A DNA stretch of 64,000 nt from Oleiagrimonas sp963821885 (GTDB lineage: Bacteria; Pseudomonadota; Gammaproteobacteria; Xanthomonadales; Rhodanobacteraceae): contig CAWGFN010000002.1 in the NCBI GenBank assembly GCA_963821885.1, positions 124,001 through 188,000 of the forward strand. The letters run 5' to 3'. Below, in pieces: positions 27,553 through 36,600 of the stretch. The notes under the pieces were generated by a model. It was given only the letters and a program-made list of their open reading frames with translations. It made no database searches and had not been told where the DNA came from. A program made the translations under genes and the position numbers. Position 1 is the first letter of the stretch. The number at the start of each line of letters is the position of its first letter.

Positions 27553-27741
27553 TTACAAGCCATGATCTTCGAGTTGGCCATTAATCCATGAGCCGATCTG
27601 CCAACCCACAACAGCGGCGCCCGCAACAGCTCCGGCCGCTGCACCAAGTGTCAACCCGGCATCAATTTCAGCGATACCAAAAAGCTCTTCTGCGACGCCG
27701 CCATTGACCAGATTCATATCCTTTTTGCTCAAAGCGTACAT
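27553..27741 (-). CDS. Double-glycine leader bacteriocin/microcin-like precursor peptide
   Basis: A 62-residue peptide. The leader LSKKDMNLVNGG ends in Gly14-Gly15, the cleavage signal recognised by peptidase-containing ABC exporters. The predicted mature peptide has 47 residues, no cysteine, an acidic start (VAEELFGIAEID) and a hydrophobic core GAAAGAVAGAAVVG. G33, G37 and G41, and G46 and G50, form GxxxG steps like those of class IIb bacteriocins and some class II microcins. AGGAG precedes the ATG by seven bases. The downstream HExxH membrane gene is the obvious immunity candidate. No exporter gene is nearby. Activity is inferred from architecture. Confidence 0.75.
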   Translation of the reverse strand: MYALSKKDMNLVNGGVAEELFGIAEIDAGLTLGAAAGAVAGAAVVGWQIGSWINGQLEDHGL

Positions 27742-27979
27742 GACTTAACTCCTTTTGTTCCGGAATTCAACACCGTTCCGGTTACGGCATTGCCAGCTTC
27801 AATTTTCGAAGCACGACAAATCTGACTGATATTTGATTACCGCATAAACTCGACCTGCGCCCATCAAAACTTATGGTATTCGGGTATGTTTTATGGCTTT
27901 TGATCATGAACAGAGCTGTTTATCACCCGTATCCACAAAATATGCAGAAGGCTGCAATTTCATACTGAAATGTAATCAT

Positions 27980-28002
27980 ATTTGCTAAATAATATTGCAA
28001 AT
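27980..28002. repeat. Inverted repeat, possible operator
   Basis: ATTTGC and GCAAAT arms flank an 11-base AT-only spacer, about 240 bases upstream of the bacteriocin-like start. A regulatory role is a guess from position and symmetry. Confidence 0.35.
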
Positions 28003-28130
28003 CCTCGGAGTGAGGACAAGCCCCTGAATGGCAATTTTTTGAATTTTTCCTATCAGAATTTTTCTTAACTTATTCCGTGAAGTAAGTGGCTGCAAAAGTT
28101 GTTGATACATGTGATTCTCATGAACTCGAG

Positions 28131-28156
28131 AGCGGCCTAGTCCAACTAGTTCCGCT
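28131..28156. repeat. Imperfect inverted repeat at the right edge of the AT-rich island
   Basis: AGCGG-c-CTAGT and ACTAG-tt-CCGCT flank CCA. It lies exactly where composition changes from AT-rich to GC-rich and just before the truncated YcxB-like gene, so it may mark a recombination junction. Confidence 0.4.
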
Positions 28157-28183
28157 AGACGTGCGACGCCGTGGAGCGCGCGG

Positions 28184-28444
28184 CGCAATTTCCGGCTGCA
28201 CAAGGCGCTTGGCGAGCCGAAGACCATCGAGGCGCGCGAGGACGGGCTGCACATCAGCACGGCGCTTTCCCAGGGGCGGCTGCCGTGGTCGCACATCGTG
28301 AAGTGGCGGCGCAATCGGCACCTGCTGCTTTTGTACATTTCACGCCACCAGTTCCACCTGCTGCCCCGGCATGCCTTTGCCGATGAGGCGGCCTTCGCGG
28401 CCTTCGCCGGGACCGTGCGCGGTCACGTGGGCGCGGCGGGCTAG
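28184..28444 (+). pseudogene. 5'-truncated YcxB-like domain gene
   Basis: The frame reads RNFRLHKALGEPKTIEARED, then GLHISTALSQGRLPWSHIVKW, then LLLYISRHQFHLLPRHAFADE, and ends at a TAG at 28444. This is the C-terminal YcxB-like domain (the W-S-x-I-V, LLLYIS and FHLLP pattern) with no start codon or membrane segments upstream; a stop lies at 28121. The missing 5' part coincides with the edge of the AT-rich island. The gene was probably cut when the island arrived. Confidence 0.72.
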
Positions 28445-28635
28445 CGGGTACGGCGCGCCCTGCCCGGCGCCTTCGCGGCGCCTGTCCCGCGACGCGCCGG
28501 AAGGGCAAAATCCTCAATCCAATCACGCACCTGGCCATTGGTTATAGAGGGCCGATTTGCGGTTGTCGCCCCCCTTTTCGCTGGGCATACTCCAGTGCCT
28601 GAGGACACTTCCGTCAGCCAGCATCGCGAGTGGAT

Positions 28636-29049
28636 ATGAGCACGACTGTCGAACTGTTTGAACGCTTCAAGGCGCACCTGACGGTGCAGGCCGATCACGC
28701 CGCCGGGCAGATCCTGGGCGTGAAGCCGCAGACCATCAGCAACTGGCGCACCCGTGGCAGCCAGGCCGAGCCGAAGCTGATCGAGTTGATGTGCAGGAAG
28801 CTGGGCGAGGATCCGATGCCCTGGCTGCTGCGCGCGCAGGCCGAGCAGGCCCACGACCCGGCCAACGAGATGGTGTGGAAGCGCGTGGCCAGCCGCCTGG
28901 GCGTGTCGCTGTCGGCGATCGCGCTGTTCCTGGGTCGCAGCCACGAGGCCGCCGCGCAGGGCGTCAACAACCTGGTTGGCGACAATGCGTTCGCCGCCGG
29001 CATCGTGGACGCCATGGGCCAGGCGCTGAGCGCCCTGCCGCTGGGCTGA
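28636..29049 (+). CDS. Helix-turn-helix phage-repressor-like protein
   Basis: A 137-residue protein with an N-terminal HTH: AAGQILGVKPQTISNWRTRG (about 22-41) fits a lambda-type recognition helix. The remainder is helical (WKRVASRLGVSLSAIALFL), with no protease or membrane domain. It may belong to the DUF3693-like group. A GTG two codons upstream (28630) is an alternative start; neither has a strong ribosome site. A strong hairpin follows. It lies close to the island edge and may be part of its history, but composition is native-like. Target genes are unknown. Confidence 0.7.
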   Translation: MSTTVELFERFKAHLTVQADHAAGQILGVKPQTISNWRTRGSQAEPKLIELMCRKLGEDPMPWLLRAQAEQAHDPANEMVWKRVASRLGVSLSAIALFLGRSHEAAAQGVNNLVGDNAFAAGIVDAMGQALSALPLG

Positions 29050-29058
29050 TCCCACGGT

Positions 29059-29085
29059 CCGGGCCCGCGCCGCGCGCGGGCCCGG
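29059..29085 (+). terminator. Hairpin terminator after the HTH gene
   Basis: A perfect 11-bp stem, CCGGGCCCGCG / CGCGGGCCCGG, with a 5-base loop lies 10 bases past the stop. A short CTTT follows a few bases later. Confidence 0.65.
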
Positions 29086-29256
29086 CACCCCTTTCGACGC
29101 CCGCCTGCCGGCCGCCGGCTCGCGGGCGTCGTGCTGAGTGGCGCCTGACCGGACGCCCCGCCACGCATTGAGCGGCTTTCGGGGCTTGGGTAAGCTGGCA
29201 TGCGGTCAGCCCCGCGCGACCGCATGCGCGTGCACCTTCGCCCCCAGGACCGTCCG

Positions 29257-31849
29257 TTGACCGCCCAACCCCGCCCCGCCGCTCGCCGGCAATCCCTGAT
29301 CGTCGCGGTGCTGCTGGCCCTGTTGCTGGCGGTGCTCAACGTGGGGCTGTGGTGGTGGAGCAACCTGCCCAACGGTCCGGACGACGTGGTGCTGCCGATC
29401 CACGGCTTCGCCTACAGCCCGTACCAGCGCTACCAGGGGCCGTTCGACAAGGACTACCCCAGCGACAGGCAGATCAGCGCCGACCTCAAGCTGCTGTCGC
29501 GCTACACCCGGCACATCCGCACCTACGACGCGATCGAGAACCCGCAGGTGATCCGCCTGGCCGCGGCCCAGGGCCTGGACGTGATGGCCGGCGCGTGGAT
29601 CGACCGACGCCTGCTGCACAACGACGAGGAGATCGACGCGGTGGCGTCGCAGGCGCGGCGCTACCCGAAGACCGTCACCCGCGTGCTGATCGGCAACGAG
29701 GTGCTGCTGCGCCACGACATCAAGCCGACCGAGCTGATGGCCTACCTGGACCGCGCCCGCGCGCAGATCCGCCAGCCGGTGTCGACCGCCGAGCCGTGGC
29801 ACATCTGGGAGAAGTACCCGGAGCTGGTCAAGCACGTGGACTTCATCACCGTGCACCTGCTGCCCTACTGGGAAGGCGTACCGCTGCACGATGCGCTCAA
29901 TGACGTGATCACGCGCTACAACGCGCTGCACCGCCTGTACCCGGACAAGCCCATCGTGATCGGCGAGATCGGCTGGCCGTCCAACGGCGACCGCTTCCTG
30001 TACGCCAATCCGTCGGTGTCCAACGAGGCCATCTTCCTGCGCAGCTGGTTCAGCTGGGCGCGCCAGAACCACATCGACTACTACGTGATGGAGGCCTTCG
30101 ACCAGCCGTGGAAGGAATCGCTGGGCGAGGGCCGCACCGGCGCCTACTGGGGCATGTTCAACGCCGACCGCAAGCCGAAGTTCCCGTTCACCGGGCCGGT
30201 GATCGAGGATTCGTCGTGGCTGGGCAAGGCGCTGGCCGCCAGCCTGCTGGCGCTGTTGCCGATGATCTGGTTCGGCCGGCGCTTCCATCGCTACAAGCTG
30301 GCCGGACGCTTCTTCTTCATGCTGCTGCTGCAGCTGGCCGCGGGCGTCATCACCTGGGCGGCCACGCTGCCGTTCAACTTCTACCTCGAGCCCGTTCGAC
30401 TGGGCGATGCTGGTGCTGCTGTTCCCGGCGCAGATCGCCATCATCGCGATCCTGCTGATCAACGGCTTCGAGTTCACCGAGGTGCTGTGGCGGCGCGCCT
30501 GGCTGCGCCACGCCGAGCTGCTGACGCCGGACCCGCCCGAAAAGCAGCCGTTCGTGTCCATCCACCTGGCCTGCTACAACGAGCCGCCGGAGATGGTGCA
30601 GGTGACGCTCGATTCGCTGGCGGCGCTGGACTACGCCAACTTCGAAGTGCTGGTGATCGACAACAACACCAGGGACCCGGCCATCTGGGAGCCGGTCCGC
30701 GCGTATTGCGAGACCCTCGGCCCGCGCTTCCGCTTCTTCCACCTGGAACCGTGGCCGGGCTACAAGGCCGGCGCGCTGAACTTCGGCCTCAAGCAGACCG
30801 ACGAGCGCGCCGACGTGGTCGCCGTGGTGGACGCCGACTACGTGGTGCGGCCGGACTGGCTGGCGCGCCTGACCGGGCATTTCCACGAACCGGACGTGGC
30901 CGTGGTGCAGTGCCCGCAGGCGCACCGCGATTTCCAGGGCAACACCTTCCGCCGCTGGACCGCGTGGGAATACGACGGCTTCTTCCGCATCGGCATGCAC
31001 CACCGCAACGAGCGCAACGCGATCATCCAGCACGGCACCATGACCATGGTGCGGCGCTCGGCGCTGGAAGGCACCGGCGGCTGGTCGGAGTGGACCATCT
31101 GCGAGGATGCCGAGCTGGGCCTGCGCCTGATGCATGCCGGCTACCAGCTGCTGTATGTCGACGAGCTGATGGGCAAGGGCCTGACGCCGGCCGACTTCAA
31201 GGCCTACAAGAGCCAGCGCTACCGCTGGGCGTTCGGCGCCATGCAGATCCTCAAGGGCCGCTGGGACTGGCTGGTGCGCAAGGGGCCGCTCAGCGTCGGC
31301 CAGCGCTTCCACTTCCTGACCGGCTGGTTCAGCTGGTTCGCCGACGCGCTGCACCTGGTGTTCACCATGATGGCGCTGTTCTGGACCGCCGGCATGATCG
31401 CCCTGCCGCAGTACTTCAGCCTGCCGATGCAGCTGTTCCTGATTCCGGTGATCGGCTTCTTCATCGCCAAGGCGGTGTTCGGCGTGGTGCTGTATCGCGC
31501 CCGCGTGCCGTGCAGCTGGCGCGACACCCTGACCGCCTCGATCGCCAGCATGGGCCTGTCGCACGCCATCGCGCGCGGCATCCTGCACGGCCTGACGCGC
31601 GAGAAGACCGCCTTCGTGGTCACCGCCAAGAGCCGGCGCCTGGGCGAATCGCGCCTGGCCGCGTTCGCGCCGGTGCGCGAGGAAGGCCTGATGGCCATCG
31701 CCCTGGCGCTGGCGGTGTCGGGCATGGCCTTCAGCTTCGGCGCGTCCTACATCGAGGGCGTGCTGTGGATGATCATTCTCGGCGCGCAGGCGATACCCTA
31801 CGTATCGGCCCTGGCCGGCGCCTGGGTCGCGCATCGCAGCGCGTCCTGA
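29257..31849 (+). CDS. Membrane GH17-GT2 beta-glucan synthase (NdvB-like), split by a +1 frameshift at 30394
   Basis: About 863 residues across the break. After one membrane helix comes a glycoside hydrolase 17-like domain with both catalytic Glu (E148 in IGNEVLL, E237 in GEIGWPSNG). Then come membrane helices and a GT2 glycosyltransferase: FVSIHLACYNEP, D525-A-D527 in VVDADYVV, CEDAELGLRL and QRYRWAFGAM, followed by more helices. The same layout occurs in NdvB proteins that make beta-(1,3) glucans, linked in Pseudomonas to biofilm tolerance. The shift is at GAGCCC-G-TTCGAC; dropping G30394 restores EPFDWAMLVLL. The TTG start follows AGGA; an ATG at 29224 is the alternative. Confidence 0.85.
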
Positions 31850-31907
31850 TCCGCGCACCCGGCGGATCGACACTGAACCCGCCAAGGATTCGACAGTCCC
31901 CTATTCC

Positions 31908-33680
31908 ATGCGTCCGTTCCCACGCCACGCCCTGCTGCTGACCCTCCTGGCCGCCTCGCTGGCGCCATTGGCGGCGCATGCCGGAGTGACGCTGAAGGTG
32001 GACGGGGTGGACGACGACCTGCGCCAGGCGGTGATCCAGTCGGTGCGCCTGAGCCAGTACGCCAAGCGCGACGTCAGCGCCGCCCAGGTGCGCCGCCTGT
32101 ACGCGCTGGCGCCGGACGAGGCGCGCAGGGCGTTGCGCCCGTACGGCTACTACGAGGCCACGGTCGAGCCGAGCCTGGCGCAACAGGGCAAGGACTGGAC
32201 GGTGACGCTGAAGATCGCCCCGGGCGCGCCGGTGATCGTGCGCTCGATCGACATCCGCATGGATGCGAAGGCGCGCCAGCTCGACGACGTGAGCAAGGCG
32301 ATCCGCCAGTTCGCCCCGCGCGAGGGCCAGCGCATGGACGATGGCCTCTACACCACCTCGCGCGATGCCATCAGCTCGGCGCTGGGCGCGGACGGCTATC
32401 TCGACGCGCGCATGACCCAGCACCGGGTGGAAGTCACGCGCGCCACGCACAGCGCCGCGGTCAAGCTGGCGTGGGACGTCGGCAAGCGCTACCGCTTCGG
32501 CCAGGTGAGCTTCAGCGGCTCGCAGTTCCGCGAGGGCTTCCTGGAGCGCTACGTGCCGTTCAAGACGGGCGACTACTACTCGCAGTCGCAGCTGCTGGCG
32601 CTGCAGCAGGCGCTGACCGGCGCCGACTACTTCGCCATGGTCAACGTGCAGCCGGACGTGCAGCATCCGCACGACGGCCGCGTCGACGTGAAGGTGCAGC
32701 TGCAACCGGCCAAGCGCAGCGTGTACACCGGCGGGCCGTTCATCGGCACCGACACCGGCCTGGGCCTGCGCCTGGGCCTGGACCGGCGCTGGGTCAACGA
32801 TCGCGGGCACACCTGGAAGAACCAGCTGGTGATCGCGCAGCGCCTGAAGACCCTCGGCACGCTGTACCAGATTCCGCGCCCGGGACCCGACCAGCACACC
32901 CTGAACTTCGGCGCCAACTACCGCCAGGCCACCACCGACACCTCCAAGTCGCGGACCCTGGAGCTGGTCGCCAGCGACAGCCGGCTGTGGCACGGCTGGC
33001 TGCGCACCGTGGGCGTGCACGCGCTCTCGGGCACCTTCACCGTCGGCGCCACCAGCGGCACCGAGGCGGACAATCCCGGCATCGAGCGCGGACGCAGCAC
33101 GCTGGTGTATCCGGAACTGTCGCTGGTCAAGAAGCAGGGCGCCAATCCGGATTTCGTGCGCCGCGGCTGGCTGCTCAGCCTGACCGCGCGCGGCACCGTG
33201 GGCACGGTGCTGTCGGACACGCGCTTTTCCCAGGTGCTGGCCGACGCCAGGTGGATCCACGCCTTCGGCCGCAGCAACCGGCTGGTGCTGCGCGGCAGCG
33301 CCGGCGCCACCGTGGTCGGCGACTTCTCCCTGCTGCCGCCGCAGTTGCGCTTCTTCGCCGGCGGCGACCAGTCGGTGCGCGGCTACGGCTACCAGGCGAT
33401 CGGTCCGCGCAACAGCTACGACCGCGTGATCGGCGGGCGCAACCTGCTGGTCGGCAGCGTGACTGCCGAGCACTACTTCACGCGCAACTGGGGCATGGCC
33501 GCCTTCGTCGATGCCGGCAATGCCTTCAACGGCACCGACTACCGCCCGCGCGTGGGCACCGGCCTGGGCCTGCGCTGGCGCTCGCCGGTGGGCATGATCC
33601 GCGTCGATGTCGGCGTGCCGGTGCATGACGACCATGCCCACGGCGTGCAGCTGCACCTGTGGATAGGACCGGACCTGTGA
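31908..33680 (+). CDS. tamA: Outer-membrane translocation and assembly module protein TamA
   Basis: A 590-residue Omp85-family protein. A signal peptide (1-25, ending AHA) is followed by POTRA domains to about residue 270. The 16-strand barrel comes next, with the conserved GGDQSVRGYGY lid-lock motif near residue 490 and a C-terminal strand ending IGPDL. With TamB it helps insert or move proteins and lipids at the outer membrane. Its stop overlaps the GTG start of tamB, confirming the operon. Length matches E. coli TamA (577). Confidence 0.93.
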   Translation: MRPFPRHALLLTLLAASLAPLAAHAGVTLKVDGVDDDLRQAVIQSVRLSQYAKRDVSAAQVRRLYALAPDEARRALRPYGYYEATVEPSLAQQGKDWTVTLKIAPGAPVIVRSIDIRMDAKARQLDDVSKAIRQFAPREGQRMDDGLYTTSRDAISSALGADGYLDARMTQHRVEVTRATHSAAVKLAWDVGKRYRFGQVSFSGSQFREGFLERYVPFKTGDYYSQSQLLALQQALTGADYFAMVNVQPDVQHPHDGRVDVKVQLQPAKRSVYTGGPFIGTDTGLGLRLGLDRRWVNDRGHTWKNQLVIAQRLKTLGTLYQIPRPGPDQHTLNFGANYRQATTDTSKSRTLELVASDSRLWHGWLRTVGVHALSGTFTVGATSGTEADNPGIERGRSTLVYPELSLVKKQGANPDFVRRGWLLSLTARGTVGTVLSDTRFSQVLADARWIHAFGRSNRLVLRGSAGATVVGDFSLLPPQLRFFAGGDQSVRGYGYQAIGPRNSYDRVIGGRNLLVGSVTAEHYFTRNWGMAAFVDAGNAFNGTDYRPRVGTGLGLRWRSPVGMIRVDVGVPVHDDHAHGVQLHLWIGPDL

Positions 33681-36600
33681 CCCGGCGCCGCCGGCTCCTG
33701 CTGATCGTGCTCGCCGTGCTGCTGGCGCTGGCGGCGGCGCTGGCCTGGCTGCTGGGCACCACCGCGGGCCTGCGCCTGGTGCTGACGCGCGCCGAACGCG
33801 CCACCGGCGGCGCGCTGACCGTGCAGCAGGCGCAGGGCCGCCTGGCCGGCACGGTGACCCTGGACGGGCTGAGTTACCGCACCGGCGACGGACTGGCGGT
33901 GCGCGTGGCGCATCTCGACGCGCAACCGGCCCTGCTCGCCCTGCTGCGTGGCCGCGTCCGTCTGCATGCACTCGACGCGCGCGCGCTGGACGTGGCGCTG
34001 CCGCCCAGCGAGACCAGAACGGCCAGGACGTCGAGCGCGTGGCCCGACCTGCGCGCGCCCGTCGACCTGTTTCTGGACCGGGTGCGGCTGGACGGTCTGC
34101 GCGTGCATCGCGGCGACCAAGATCTGTTTGTCGCCGACCGCATCAACTTCGATGGCGCATGGACCGCGCAGGGCGTCGCGCTTCAGTCGCTGCAGCTGCG
34201 CGCGCCGGACGGAAGCGTCGACCTCGACGCGCGCATGGCCTTCGCCGGCGGCCACCCGGGCCAGGTCGACGGCCGATTCGACTGGCAATGGGAGGGCCGC
34301 CGCTGGACCGGCTCGCTGAAGGCCCGCGGCAACGGTCGCACGGCCACGGCCGACCTCGCGCTGACCCGGCCATCGACCGCGCGGGCGCACCTGAGCCTGA
34401 AGACCCGCGCGCCCTACGCCTGGCAGGCGCGACTGGACCTGCCGCGCGGCGCCGCCGCACCGTGGCTGGGCGACAGCGCGATCCAGCAGCTGGCCGCGAC
34501 CGTGCAGGCCCATGGCGACCGCGACCAGCTGCACGCCCAGGGCACGTTCGACCTGGATGCGCGCCGCCTGCAGCTGGCGGCGCTGGATGCACGCTTCGAC
34601 CAGAGCTATCAGATCATCGCCCTGCAACACCTGCAGCTGCGCTCGCCGCAACATGCGGGATCGCTGGATGCCTCGGGCCGCATCGACCTGACCCCGGCCA
34701 CGCCCACCGCGCAGCTGCGCGTGGCCTGGCAGGGCGTGTCGGTGCCGGCCGCCCTCGCCGGGCGCGACCTGGCCACCGCCGGCACGCTCAAGCTCGACGG
34801 CACGCTGAAGCAGTACCGCGCCGAGCTGACGGCGCAGGCGGGCGCACCCGATGCGCCGGTGACCATCACCGCCAGCGCGCAGGGCACGCCCGAGCGCATC
34901 GAGGTGCCGTCGCTGGCCGTGACCCGGGGCAAGGGCCGACTGGACGCCAGCGGTGCCGTGGACCTCGGCGCGGACATGGCCTGGCGGGCCAGCGCCACGA
35001 CCCGCGCGTTCGATCCCGGCAGCGTGCTGCCCGGCTGGCCCGGGTCGCTGGATGCCCGGCTGCAGGCGCAGGGCCGGGCCGCCGGCAAGGCCGTGCAGGC
35101 CACGCTGGACCTGCAGCAGCTGAGCGGCACCTTGCGCGGTCGCACGGTGCGGGGGCACGGCCGCGTGTCGCTGTCGCCGCAACGCGTTCTGGAAGGCCGG
35201 CTCGAACTGGACTATGGCGAGGATCGCCTGGCGCTGGACGGCAAGGCCGGCGCGCGCAACGACATCACCCTGCGCGCGCACATCGGCGCGCTCGGCGCCT
35301 GGCTGCCCGACGCCCGCGGCGCGCTGGATGCCGACCTGCGCCTGCGCGGCCGCTGGCCACAACTGGCGCTCAAGGGCAGCGTCAACGGCGCGCGGCTGGA
35401 CTGGCGCGACATGCGCGCGCGACGCCTGTCGAGTCGGCTCGACGTGACGGACATCGCCCACCCCGGCGGATCGCTGCACCTGCATGCCGAGGAGCTGCAC
35501 GCCGCCGGCTTTACTTTCGACCGCCTCGACCTGGACGCCAGCGGCAACCGCGACAGGCACCAACTCGCGATCAAGGCCACGGGCGACCCGCTGTCGCTGG
35601 CACTGAGCCTGGACGGCGGCCTGCGCGGCCCGGCATGGAACGGCCGCCTGACGCGCCTGGACCTGGACCTGGCCAGGCAGCCGGCGTGGCATCTGCGCGC
35701 GCCGGCGACGCTGCGCTGGGACCGCGGCCAGGCCGAACTGGCGCAGACCTGCCTGCAGGCCGGCGCGCCGCAGTTGTGCCTGTCCGGCGAACGCCAGCGC
35801 AACGGCGCCCTGCATGCCCGCTACCGCATGCGCCAGCTGCCGCTGGCGCTGGTGCTGGCGCTGACCGCCAACGACCTGCCGATGCGCGCCCGGGGCACCC
35901 TGGACGGCGACGGCGACATCCACATCGGCGCCGCCGGCGCCCTGTCCGGCCAGGCCAGCCTGCGCTCGGACCAGGGCACGCTGTTCTACGTCGACCAGCC
36001 CGGCCAGCCGCTGCTGCGCTACCGGGCGCTGGACGCGCGCCTGGACCTGGGCGCGCAGGCGCAGACCCTCAAGGTCGCGGCGCAGCTGCAGGACAACGGC
36101 CGCCTGGACGGCAACCTGTCCATGCACGGCGACCAGCACCAGCTGGGCGGCCGGCTGCGCATGCACCTGGACAGCCTGCGCTTCGTGGAACTGTTCGTGC
36201 CGCAACTGGCCAACCTCGAGGGCACGCTGGACGCGGACCTGACGCCGGCCGGCACCCTGGCCCGGCCGGTGCTGCGCGGCGAGGCCCACGTCGACAAGCT
36301 GGCCGCCGAGGTGCCCACGCTGGGCCTGACGCTGGACCAGGGCCGCCTGCGGATCAGCGGCGACGACACGCAATCGCTGCACATCGACGGCCAGCTGCGC
36401 TCGGGCAAGGGCACCCTGAAGATCAGCGGCTCGGCCGGCATCGGCGCGGGGCAGCCGACCCTGCTCGCCGTGCAGGGCAGCAACGTGCAGGTGGCCAACA
36501 TCCCCTCGGCAGCGGTCAGCCTGTCGCCGGACATCGGCATCCAGCGCGATGCCGACGGCCTGCACCTGGCCGGCGTGGTACGCGTGGACTCGGCCCGCGT

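Larger units (their letters stand above)
27742..28183. other. AT-rich non-coding stretch upstream of the peptide gene
   Basis: This 442-base gap has no convincing gene on either strand; the longest readings lack ribosome sites. It must hold the promoter of the bacteriocin-like gene. A 23-base inverted repeat (27980-28002, arms ATTTGC / GCAAAT) and CCTC-ggagt-GAGG at 28003-28015 are possible control sites. Base composition returns to the GC-rich background at about 28125. Confidence 0.5.

Noticed and set aside
28100..28180. tRNA or att site at the island edge
   Set aside because: No tRNA cloverleaf or direct repeat of an att core could be found on both sides.
27985..28338. A 117-codon minus-strand reading over the island edge
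   Set aside because: It crosses the composition junction, has no ribosome site, and its GC-rich half is antisense to the YcxB-like remnant.
28636..29049. Prophage at the HTH gene
   Set aside because: No integrase, capsid or lysis genes are nearby; only one repressor-like domain is present.
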